The notes beneath the pieces were generated by a model. The model had not been told where the DNA came from, searched no databases, and saw nothing but the letters and a program-made list of their open reading frames with translations. DNA of 64,000 nucleotides from Aldrovandia affinis (lineage: Eukaryota; Chordata; Actinopteri; Notacanthiformes; Halosauridae): contig JAINUG010000037.1 of the NCBI GenBank assembly GCA_029706075.1, forward strand, positions 5,646,166 through 5,710,165, given 5' to 3'. A program made the position numbers and the translations under genes. Of the stretch, positions 44,501 through 56,600 are shown one piece after another. Each line of letters opens with the position of its first letter. The stretch's first letter is position 1.

Positions 44501-47500
44501 TTGAGGCGCATGAAGGTCGGCCGTGAGCCCCGCGGGAATAGACAGCGTAGCGCTGTTGGGAATGGGGGGGTTGGGGGTGCTGTTTAATGGGGGGTTTCAG
44601 CTCTCAATGGAGCGCGGCGCATGTACAAAAGCAAAAACTGCTGATGTTGGGTTGGGATGGGGGGCGAGACGGGGCGGCTGATCATTTGTACTTGTTCTTT
44701 TTGGCGCCTGTGCATTCGCTGGCCCACATGTGGCGTTGGAGCAAATATTTACCACCTCCCGTAACCTGCCAAAGATTTCAGCGTTCCAAAGCGTACCCAG
44801 TTCTGTCCCGCGGGTCAGAGCGCACTGCTCTCCTCCCTGGCGCTTGGCTGCTTTATTTCCCCTCACAATAAGACCTGTTGGCATGGAGTTATTTATAACG
44901 TCATCTGTGTAACCCTAAACGCACAAACGGGTCACGTCATTGGAAGGGTGAGGAAAGTGAGAGGATGAGGACCGCGCGCTGGAAGCCTTGCGGAGCGCTG
45001 CGCGTTTCAGGGCAGAGCTGAGGATTACAGGACGGGATTGGGTGTCGCGGCGGTAGGAAGCGGTGTCTGGAATTGGTATTGATGTCACTTGACTGGCAGC
45101 AGTGACCGTGACATCCTGCCGTTTGATTGCCCGTGTCCCGCGATTGAGCCCAAAGGGATGTTCGCTTCGCCCGTTCGTTTTCTCATCTTCCTCCTGGCCT
45201 TGTCTGTAATCTTGGAAAAGGGTCCACAGACCCAAACTGTCCCCCCCTCCCTTCCCCTTCCCTCCCCTCGCCCCCCTCCACAAAAAATGAACCTCTGGCT
45301 GTTCCACAGCATCTGTTCCGTCCTTAAAAGGGGACTGAAATGTTTAAGCTCTGTGACGAACAGTGCCTGACTTTTCTCTTTTTCTTTCCTTACAGGAATC
45401 CGAGATTGCTGCCGACTGCAACCATGTAAGTGTTCAAGTTCCCTTCCCTCCCTCTAAGTTTCAGTGCATTAGCTCCGCCCCTCCCATGGCTCTCAGAGCT
45501 CGCCATCATGGTGTTGGGGTAGCATGTATTGTCACTGCTTTGTCGTGTTCAAATATATACTTCTTATGAATCACAGATCCTCCCTTGTTCCTTGACCACC
45601 CTTATGGTCGGGGCAAGTCGCCTTGTTTGCAGTTTCTGTAAAAAACCCTTTCTCTTGAGGTCCCTACGTTTCACAAACAGCTCCGCAAGGTGCTGTTTTC
45701 CAGTAGAAAACCTTCAATCGGTCGACTGAACTGCTGGTCACCCATGACCAATTTGGAGTACTTCCTTTGCGCTCAGATCTCTGGTCTCAAACGTCGTCGC
45801 AGTGTAAGAGGCTGTGATAAAGACTGGTGTGGCTCATTCGATGGTCCCTGCCCGGGAATAAGGTGGCAGATGTGCTCTTTCCTCAGCTGCCCTGCACTGG
45901 GGTTCATATGAATTTGTGGGTGTGGGATGTTAAGCTGTGGTCTGATTAGCAGTGTCCTTGAACAATGAGGAATGACCGCTGATTGCAGGTGTAGCACACC
46001 ATTAGTCTCTCCTGTGCCCACCGTTTGTTCTCACTGTTTATGAAAGTGGTCGGTAACCAGACCTAGCCGCCCCGGCGCTGTAATCTTCGGTGATCTTCAC
46101 CCTCCACATCCCAGCTCTTAGATTGTCTTCTCTCCCTCCTAATTCCCTCGCCCAGTGTTATAAAACAATAAGTCTACTTCTGATGTATCCACCGCACACC
46201 TCTGCCTGGGTTGTCGTCCCTTTTGGCGCGTTACAGACGGCCCTCGCTGGCTTGTAAACTTCATCACGCTCCCATAAAACGCTGTGACTGTGTGACGGCC
46301 TTGTTTTGCGCCTTTACGACCCGGACCGGTATCGTCAAACTACTAAGGGAGTTCTGTCATCAGCCACTTCCAGTGGAGGGAACGGGGTAGGGGTCATGTT
46401 TGGCTGAACCCACCCCCTTCTCTTTACCACAACCCTATATTGACTGGGTGTGGCTGTGGCACTGTCCCTGTTTTTGGAATGTGGTGCTGTTTAACCTCAA
46501 AAACCGGCAGGGCTAAACATTTAAAAGTGACAAATCGCTGAAATATTACTATTATATTGGTAGTTCACCTTACAAACCTAATTTAAAATAACTGTAAGGA
46601 CACAATTATAATTATTTTGTAGGTAGCAAGGTAGCTAACCAATAGCCTAACCAATGGCCATTGTTTTTACCTCCATATTTATTTTTGAGCGATTAACTCC
46701 GTCAACACCTAGGTTCCACCCATGGCACCATTAGGGGGAAACTATGGTGAGATTGAAATCATAGCCATGTCAAACATGCTTCTTGACAGATATATCATGC
46801 ATCGTTATAAATCTAGAAAGCTGGGCTTTGTGATGGTCAAAATTATTCCTGTTAGCATTTTTGATATACGTGCTGTCTATATTAACGTATGAATATATGA
46901 AACTTGACAGTAGTATGCTAGTGTTTTCCCTATTTTGGCCATATTCTGGTGTATGGTCTTAGAGATATCTGCTCCTGTACACGATGTGAGCTTCCAGAAA
47001 GCCACGGATGTTGTGAGCACTTTGTCATGATTTTCGAACCAACCACAAGTTTCCACCAAATGGAATAATTATCTGATTCAACTTTATATTCAAGTCTCAC
47101 CAAGGACGTGAATCATTGTTCGTCGGAGACAGGATGACAAAAAGTTTACAATTTGGTGAAGACCCTGGGTACGCACTCCTCTCGAATGTAAAATAGCATT
47201 CATTTAAAAATGATTGGCTAAGAGCAATACATTTTTTATTTATTAATAAATGAAAATTGGCCAGTTTAACCGTCAACCAATTATCACTTAACTGTCAACC
47301 AAAATGTTATGACCGCGACAGCCCTAGATGTAGCAGGCACACACAAGCCAATGTCCTCAAACAGCAAACTCTCTCAACCAACCCAGCTCTGTCCCTTTAT
47401 TCTCTGCTAAATCAACACCTAGTTGCGTTGCAGTGTTGCTGCTGGTTGCTGACCGTTAGACCCACTGTTCAGGGGGAAGTCACAGACCGGTCTCCACGGC

Positions 47501-50500
47501 GAGACCCGACCAGTCCTTCATCCGCCACGTTCATTACACCAGGGCTGCATTGTGATTGGGATGTATCCAACTCGCTGAGCTTGAAGCGTCTCAATGGAAT
47601 TCCCTCACATCCTTGTTTAGGTTTGCCTCGTTCCTTTCCAGCGTTATCTGCAGTCGGCACAAGGCCGAGGTCAGAGGGAACAGGCCGCACGCTCCTATCG
47701 GCGGTTCTGTCCGCAGTCTGACACCATTAGGAGGCCTGCTTCCTGTCTGCTTTGGCCGAGGTTCTAATGTTTTTCTCGTGCTCCCTCCCTCTCTTTCAGC
47801 TGCTGTGGAACTACAAGTTCAACCTAACGACCGACCCGAAGTTTGAGACGGTGGCCGGGGAAGTGTGTAAGAGCACCATCGCAGAGGTGAGCCGGACTCG
47901 TCCCCACTCAGGGCGTTCTCTGTACAACTGCGCAATGCTCAATTAATCACAGGGGTGACCTAGCCTGGAGGGCCCTTCCCTGCCCTGCCTGGTCCTCCTT
48001 TGGAATGGTGTCCAACTCCAGAATCGTTGGTTAAATTTAGAGTCTCTTTAATTGGCTCCGTTAAGTTGTTCGGTTCGATAGTCTGTTTACTCGAGCGCTT
48101 AAGCGCACAAAAGGAATGGACACCGCCGACCTTAAAGAGTAGGGTCTGTCACCCCGGACGGAGCTCGATTGCACGACGTTAGTCAGGCGACAGAAGCCTC
48201 GCTCCGCCTCACACCGGGGGCTTAACGCCGCATGACATCTCTGAGAAATGGAGGCGCACCAAAAGCCCTGCGCATGGACGGTAATATTGATAAGAAATGA
48301 GAGCTGTCTTCTCCCATCCCTCAGCCCCACTATCGAAGGTGCAACGCTTGCTGGCTGCAGAACTGGCAATAGTTTCGTCAGGCCTTTCAGCTGTGAGCTT
48401 TGTGTGCATGCGCGTGTCTCAGCGGCCGTTTTTCTCCAACACGGTGTGGTATCTCACTCATCTGACCTGCAGCTCCTTCAGCCAGGATCTAGGGAAAGGC
48501 CTAGTGCTAATTGATTCCCCCGAGGCGTTCCCAACAGGGGGGCCAAAGCGAGAATTACAAGAATGGCTGTGATAAGCACAGTGTCTGAAGAGTACATGAG
48601 GACAGCGGAAGCAGTGCTGAGACGTTGTGTAACGTCGTGTAACGTCTCTGTGGGCAAACCGACAGTGGGGTCTTTAAAAAAAACTAAAACATGAAGCTGT
48701 CAGGCACACAGTCGTTCCTCTCTAGTGTTTTGACATTTGCCACCAAATGGAGATTGTTCTGTTTAAGATGGGCCATAAAGGAGGGTGAGGAATGGCGTGT
48801 ACGAGCAAGCCGAGAGAGAGACTGTTTTCTGTTTTATTAGAAACTGTATTAGTTGGTTTGTGGAACCCCTTGATCATTACATTGCAGGCATTTAGCAGAT
48901 GCTCTTATCCGGAGCGACTACAATTTTTACATTTCTTTACATAAAATCAATTTATACGGCTGGATATTTGCTGAAGCAATTCAGGCCTTGCTCAAGGGTA
49001 CAACGGCAGTACCCCACCTGGGGATCGAACCAACAACCTTTCCGTTACAAGCCCAGTTCCTTGACCATTACACTACACTGCCACCTGATCATCACAACTT
49101 AAATTCTCCATGTTAGTTCTCACCTCCTCATTGGCTGAGCCTGTCATTGCTTAACCTCTGACCTTTGCCCCTTGTGCTCCTCTCAGATAAAAGAGTGTGA
49201 GGAGGAGACGCGAGGGAAGGGGTACCTGGTGTCCTGCCTGGTGGACCACCGTGGGAACATCACCGAGTACCAGTGCCACCAGTACATCACCAAGATGACC
49301 ACCATCATCTTCAGCGACTACCGGCTCATCTGTGGCTTCATGGACAAGTGCCGCGAGGACATTAACGTCCTGCACTGCGGAAGCATCAGCCCTGGGGAAA
49401 AGGTCAGGTCCTCTCCCCTCCTACCGGCCACCTCCGTGTCACCTCTCCCCATATTGTCCCTTCTTCCTCCCTCTCTCTCTGTCTGTCTGTCTGTTCTTAA
49501 GCCCACTCAGTGTTCTCAAAGCACTGTTAATCTCAGACAGGGTTAAGAGGTGTGTGTCGTTGTGAGGTTGTGTGTGTGTGTGTGTGTTTTCAAGATTAAA
49601 TGCTGGACTGCTTCTAATCTTGTTTGTTCAGGTGCAGTCTTCTGCCATTGGTGTTTTGTGCAGGCAGATACCAGGGCACCCCTTATGTGGTTTGTATGCA
49701 GTGTTCGAAGAGGGATAGTGATTTCTGTGCTGGAGCTGTAAGGACCGTTTTGGCTTGAGCTTTTGATGCAAGCCTGTTTGGTGCTTGTTGTTTGGGGGGG
49801 GGGGGGAGGTTGGGTTGTGACTTCGCTGTGCAGCGTGGGAGGAGCTTGTTGTTGTGGGTTTCTCACTATTGCTCTCAGCTCGTCTTCATTCTTCTCCACT
49901 TGTCTTCCCTCGCAATAACCACAAGCAAAAGTAAAATGGCTTCCTGTCTATTGTTTGTTTAGATTTGAATTGTCTGAAACAATTGCCTGTGGCCGCTTTG
50001 TGGAGTAGTAATTCACACACACAAAACGTATTTTGAGTTTGGGCCAAAGGAGGAAAGGCCTCACTCGGAACGTTCCCTTTCTCTTCCATCTGGTGTTTAC
50101 AGAAATATTGTGAAGTCTGCAGGAGCACGTCTCGGAGCTTAAGCCCAGAGATGTGGCAGTTTGGTGGGCTCGCTGCGGCCATCTTCCGTCTCCTCTGGCG
50201 GCGGGCAAGGCCTGGCGCTCCCTGGCTCTCCCCTCCCAGGCCCGTGGGCGGGAGTGCATTTTCTTTTCCCTCTGTTTAGTGTGTTCTGGCCACGCCGATG
50301 TTACGAGCTTATTTCTGTATACGGAGGATGTCGTGGGCGGGTAGCGCTTCAGTAGCTATTGTCTGACATAACCCGTCCTTGCTTCACCCTCGCTTACCCG
50401 ATGTTGGGAAAAGGGCTCACAGCATGTACTAGGAAAAGGGAAGGCATACGAGACCAAACCTATGCAATACGATGAGTGATACGAACATAAAATTGCCTTG

Positions 50501-53500
50501 TGGTGGTGGAGAGTCCTATTCTGTGAGAAGATTTGTTTTTGACAAAAATCCTTACATGTGCAAGTATGAGTGATGGTTTTAATACTGTACATGGACAGAA
50601 GAGCAATGACTCATTTGATTCCAGTCACTCTTGACAGTTACCAGCGGTATTCTGGTAAAAGTGCAGAATCATCCTGAAACATTGTCATCGGAGCTTCACT
50701 CCATTTTACCCGCATCACATAATTCTGAGCGTTAAAATCCGCTTTTCTGCACAACGTGTAACTGCAATGTATGCGAAGAATTCCTAATCTCCACTCCGCA
50801 TCTCCCTGACCTGTTTGAACAGCCGCAAACCAAATACTCATTTGGCGTTTTAGGAGCAGCTAGTTTGCCGATTGCGGACATACAAGGCTTTGAGTCATGG
50901 GGCTTTGTTTGCCCGTCATTCGGAAACCCTGTTCCCCTTTTCCCTGCATGTACCACAAGTGACATCTTGATCATAACAAAATTGTCTGCCTGCGGTCCTT
51001 GCAGGTCCCTTCCCTGTGAATAGGAGACATTGTCCATCCCCTCCCCTCTGCAGGCTCCTCTGTTTCCATCTTTCTTTTTTTTTTTTTTTTTTGTCTTGGC
51101 TGACTGTCAACATGGTCCTGCCTCTGGAGAGTTTGTCCAATAATGGCAGGGGCCCAGACCTCTGCGAACCCGAATCCGTCAGTCTGATAACGCAGCCCTC
51201 TCTGCAAATTGCAGGGCTGCCAGCAAAAGCTCTACCTTTGTGTTGAGCTCAGACAAGACTCTACCCGCGGGCACAGGGGGAGCAGCTTGTCTGAGGTGGC
51301 CAGACGCTCGGAGCGTGTGTAAGTGTGGGGTGGCCCTGCCCGGTTCCTCCCGGGAGTGTTTTCGGCGCTGTTTGAGGGTGCTTCAGCTGCGAGAAGATGT
51401 GAGAATATAATGGCTGCTGCTTAGGTTTTTATCACCGAGTGAGTGTAATTATAAGTCCATGATTACAGCTGCAGTCCAAGGCGAGGAGGTGAACTCGGTC
51501 TGAGGGGTTTTAAAGTCCGTGTGCTGTGGGGGGGAGAGTCGGGGGAGGTGAAAAGGAGGGAGATTGTAATTGCGGTTTTGGCGTTTCTGTCTTTCTTTCT
51601 TTGGTGTTACTTCCTTCCTTTTTTTTTGCCACCTTTGAACAGCCCCATTGTTTCCTTCTTGACTCTTAAGATTGACTCTCATCCAACTGAAGCATTTTTA
51701 ATTAGGCTCATAAAGGTTTTGTTTGACTGGTCGTGTGCCTATTTAGATCCTTGGTGTAGGCCAGACCTACTTCCTGCACGTCCCCTATCTAGTCCGGGAG
51801 TGGCTGGAGCCCCCAGCACCTATCCGAGGCCTTTCTGGGCCCTTATGTGAAACCGTTCTTTCCAACTTGCCTATAACCGATATACTGCAACAACATTCAA
51901 AACTGTAGTCCGTAAGCTACGGCTAGTGGGAAAGCCAGCTTCAGTCTGCGCACAGTTTCCACAGAAAAAAACAAGCATGGGTATTTACCCTTACTTTTCA
52001 AAAGCTGTGACCTATCTTGCACGCAAGTAGGCATCAGGGAAAGTCTTGAGTCTTAAAGCCCAGCTCTCCTTCAGTTCTTTTTTCCCCACTCTCATCTCAG
52101 TCCCTCTTTCCCTCTCTCTCTGCTTGGAACAGGTTGTTCTCACGACTCCCTCTTTCTGCCTGTAATCTCTCTCTCTCCCTCTCCCTCTCCCTCTCTCCCT
52201 CTCTCCTTGTAGCAGGCTGCCCTCAGGACTGACATTCTCTCTCTGTCCCTCCCTCTCAGGACGTTCACTCCCAGGGCGAGGTCATTTCCTGTCTAGAGAA
52301 AGGTCTGGTGAAGGAGGCCGAGGAGCAGGACGGGAGACACATCATCAAGGAGGACTGCAAGAAGGCCATCATGCGCGTGGCCGAGCTCTCCTCCGACGAC
52401 TTCCACCTGGACCGCTACCTGTACTTCTCCTGCCGGGACGACCGCGAGCGCTTCTGTGAAAACGTGAGCCCCCTGCCCCCTCCTTCTCTCTCCGTCCACT
52501 GTGTCCAGTGCAGTGACCGATGGAGCCGTCGGCAGTGTGTGTCACGGATATACACCAGGGTGTGAGGCTGTGCCATGTCCGTTTGTGCGAGAATGTGTGG
52601 CCTGTTTGTGCTGCCAGGTTTTTGGTGGTCTCTGTCACTACCCTCTCCTTAATTGGCATACAGCAGAGAATGATTTGGATGACGATTTTTCACACCGGCA
52701 CTTCCACACCTCTGGACGGGCAGTAGTATTTCCCCAAATTGAACATCGCAATTGTGATATCTGTCTGTATAAACAAAGTCAGTGTAGATCATGATTGTTC
52801 TGTTTTTTGTTTTGTCTTGCAGGTCCTCGCTGGGGAGGGCAAGGTCTACAAGTGTCTCTTTAACCACAAGTTTGAGGAGTCCATGTCTGAGAAGGTTAAT
52901 GAACAGAATGACCTCTTCTTACAATCTTCCCAGTTACCTTTTTGGCACATACAAATGAGCATTTGAGCTGATATGCTTAGAGAAAAACGCAGGCATTTTA
53001 ATACCTTTTTGAATCTGGTTTGTCTCAGTGGGTCCTGCAGAAGCGATTCTGAGATTGTTCTTGCAGGGAAAATGGCACATCACATAAAGCACAGCTGCAG
53101 CTGCTTGGATGACCTGTAATTATGTGCTTTGAAATAACACTCCTGTCTCTCTCAGTGCCGAGACGCTCTGACCACCAGACAGAAGCTTATTGCCCAGGAC
53201 TACAAGGTCAGTTACTCCCTGGCCAAGGCCTGCAAGGTGGACCTGCGCAAGTACCGCTGCAATGTGGACACCAACCTGCCCCGAGCCCGGGAGGCCCGTC
53301 TCTCCTACTTACTGTTGTGTCTGGAGTCAGCCGTGCACAGAGGTGTGTGTGTGTGTGTGTGTCTGCGTGTGTGTGTGTCTGCGTGTGTGTGTCTGGAGTC
53401 AGCCGTGCACAGAGCTGTGTCTCTGTGTGTCTCTGTGTGTCTCTGTGTGTCTCTGTGTGTCTGGACTCAGCCGTGCACAGCGGTGTGTGTGTGTGAGCAA

Positions 53501-53577
53501 AACTTAACCCTTCAAATAGATTTTTGGCCACAATGTTAATGGATTGTTTCACTTCATTGCACCTGCGTGTGTGTGTG

Positions 53578-53660
<83 letters not shown>

Positions 53661-56600
53661 GCACCAGGTCGTACGGTGAGCGGGGAGTGCCAGGGCGAGA
53701 TGCTTGACTACCGGCGCATGCTGATGGAGGACTTCTCCCTGAGCCCCGAGATTGTGCTGCACTGCCGGGGAGAGATCGAGACCCACTGCTCCGGCCTGCA
53801 CCGCAAAGGGCGCACCCTGCACTGCCTCATGAGGGTGGGCCGGGGAGACAAGGGGAGCGTGGAGAACCTCTGCCAGCAAGCGGTTAGTCCACGCGCAGCC
53901 TCCCACCACCAACTCACTGCCCACTGGAGAGTCTTCTGCTCGACACGCCGTGGGGATTCAGGGCCTGGGTTGGGCACCACTGATTGGAGAGTTCCACTTT
54001 CCTTAAAATCCCCTTGGTTGCCAGATGTGATATAAGTAATTCTTACGTCTTTACATCTTTTAATAGAGGTCTTACACAGAGCTCTCATGCTTATAGGGGA
54101 ACAATGAGAGGACTGTACTCGTCCTATTGGGTTAGCATTCCCTCCCAGCCCTGCTTGTTCTCTGTCTCCCAACACAGAGGCACACACATGCGCACACACA
54201 CACACACACACACAATGTGAGTATTGATGGCAGTGATGAAATCCTGTTTGTCTCCTTGCAGCTCCAGACCCTGATCCAGGAGGCGGATCCAGGGGCAGAC
54301 TACCGCATCGACCGGGCCCTGAACGAGGCCTGCGAGTCCGTCATCCTGACCGCCTGCAAACACATCCGCAACGGGGACCCCATGTGAGTGTCCACTGCCC
54401 CCGACCCGCTGAGCCTGTCCACTGCTGCACCAGTCACTCCCCCATTAACATGTACACACACGCGCGCGCACGCACACACGCGCAGGCACATCTGCTCTCA
54501 CACACACACACACATGCGCACGCACATCTGCTCACACGCGCGCAGGCACATCTGTTCACACGTACACACATACACACGCACGTGCGCGCACACACACACA
54601 CACACACACATCTACTCACACGTACACACACGCGCACGCACATCTGCTCTCACACACCCACACACGCATATGTTGATCCTGCAAAGTTGCTTTGTGACAA
54701 TGTCCTCGTACTTGAGTGCTATACATATAAACTGAATAGAATAGATACACGTGCACATCCGTTCACGCACAGTCAGTGACATACAAACAGGAGCAAAGAA
54801 ACATGTGACCGTCTGTTCCGTTTCATTGTTCTGTTAATGTTATTCTCTCTGACTCGTGGGGGACCGGTGCATCTCCATGTTTAGGTTAATACAAAAATAA
54901 TAATTACTAACCTTTTCCTTCCCAGTGTTACAGGTATGGTACGCAGCTGCCTGCAATGATGTCTATCACTGTATTACTGCACTGATCTCTTGCTCGAACT
55001 ATGATTGTTCCTACCATGTATTTATGCTTATCTTGTATGTCGCTCTGGATAAGCGCGTCTGCTAAATGCTTAAAATGTAAAATGTAATATGTCTATGTTC
55101 GTGACACATGGAACACACGGACAGGGGAACGGCGAAGTGTAGGCCCACATCAATCGAGCAGGGCCGCTTGAAGCACTTCAGCAATGTTACTTTAAATAGC
55201 ATCGCGCTCATCGCCGAACACGTCAGTGTCTGGCCGGAGAACAAACACATGACTGGACCATTCATTAGTCTGCGGACCTGGGCTCCGATGCTGCCCATAT
55301 CATCATTGCTTTATTGAATGTCCCATTTCGAGAAATGCATCTGGAAGAGTGGGAAACAAACAAACCAAAAAATCAGACCAGAAAATGTGGTGGCAGACAA
55401 TTATGCATTTTTGAGACTCAATTTTCCACGCTTTCCGTTTCCTTTTCCCCTTTTTCTTTTTTCCACCGGAGGTTTTCTTTTAATTGATTTTAATGATCTG
55501 GGCCCACAGCAGAGGGGAAGTACCGAATTGGCGAGATGTCAGAGAAAGCCATTGTTCCTGAAGCAGCTTTCGGGTGCTGTATCCATTAGGCAGAGCTGCA
55601 CTGTGTGCTGGTAGCGGCGCGCTGAAGTGCGGATAATGAGCAGACGCCTCTTTGCGCGTGGGCCGACCTTTTCTGGGGTGTCGGCGATAAAGAGCTGCTT
55701 TTACTCCGGAACGGCTGCCTGTCAGCCGCCCCTCTGCCTTAATGAGCCAGGCACCACGCGCCGGAGAGCAGGGGAACCGGTGTGAGACTTTTTATTGATC
55801 ATAATCGCCTCACCCGAGCAGAAGTTTGGCGATGCTACCGTGCTCGGGCCCGGAGGGAAAATGGCTGCGCACCCCTCGCACTCTTGCCCGTGGGTCAGGA
55901 CAGGAGCCCTGCGGGAGGGAGGTGTCATGATCACTGCACTGAGGCAGAGGGGATGGAGACGCGGTGGGGCCACAGGGACAGGGAATGGCGATCCTCTGAT
56001 CTTCTGCCTGCGGTCGGATGTAATTAGTATCGTGTTTGATGTCGATCAGAGCGAGAGTATGCCTTTTGTATGAAAGGTTTATGACGTACTGCGCATTGCA
56101 AGAATGGGTCTCCTGTTTCTGTGCGTGTAGGAGAGCGTGTGTCTGTTCTGTGACTTTGGTACAGGGCATTGATCTATATTCTGTTTGTGTGTCTGTGTGT
56201 GCAGGATCCTCTCCTGTCTCATGGAACACCTCTACACGGAGAAGATGGTGGAGGATTGTGAGCATCGCCTCCTGGAGCTGCAGTACTTCATCTCCAGAGA
56301 CTGGAAGTGAGCGTTTCACCCCATCGCTCCCAATCCAAACACGCCACAGTCTTGCACATATACCAACAAGTTTCGAATACTAGAAAACTACAATGTTTAG
56401 TAGACTGGGAAGTATGCGTGTGTATTCAAACATGAGATCGTGGGATAATACAAGACACGTTACAAGATGCATTACGACTTTGAATTTATCGCCACCATTG
56501 TGCAGCCTATGTACCAGTTTCAAAATACCTCTCTGTACTTCATGGCCTCATTCACCACCCTTTCTTTCTACTTTTCCTTTATTTTTGTATCCCCATTTTA

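Larger units (their letters stand above)
24068..45395 (+). other. GLG1 intron 1 (21.3 kb)
   Basis: No gene recognised on either strand. It holds a TAACGTT/GCTAGC cluster (24366-24780), AT and TG arrays (25460, 26513-26612), G/T-rich tandem repeats (29590-29850, 36650-36815), a tRNA/L2 SINE (35790-36020), a family A SINE (39706-40090) and a CA-rich tract (41600-41920). GC-richer blocks are at about 34.9-38.6 kb and 43.7-45.3 kb, which may be regulatory. ORFs up to 194 codons in these blocks show no domain. Confidence 0.75.
54384..56204 (+). other. GLG1 intron 9 (1.8 kb)
   Basis: It has a CA/CGCA-rich array at 54453-54668 and an L2-type LINE 3' end at 54920-55090. No gene; a GC-richer segment lies at 55600-56030. 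Confidence 0.75.

Noticed and set aside
53208-53924. Longest ORF in the window (238 codons, minus strand) with His/Thr repeats
   Set aside because: It is the antisense of GLG1 exons 7 and 8 plus the GT array; the repeat residues come from (AC)n.
54388-54779. His/Thr-rich ORFs after GLG1 exon 9
   Set aside because: Product of the CA/CGCA array in the intron.
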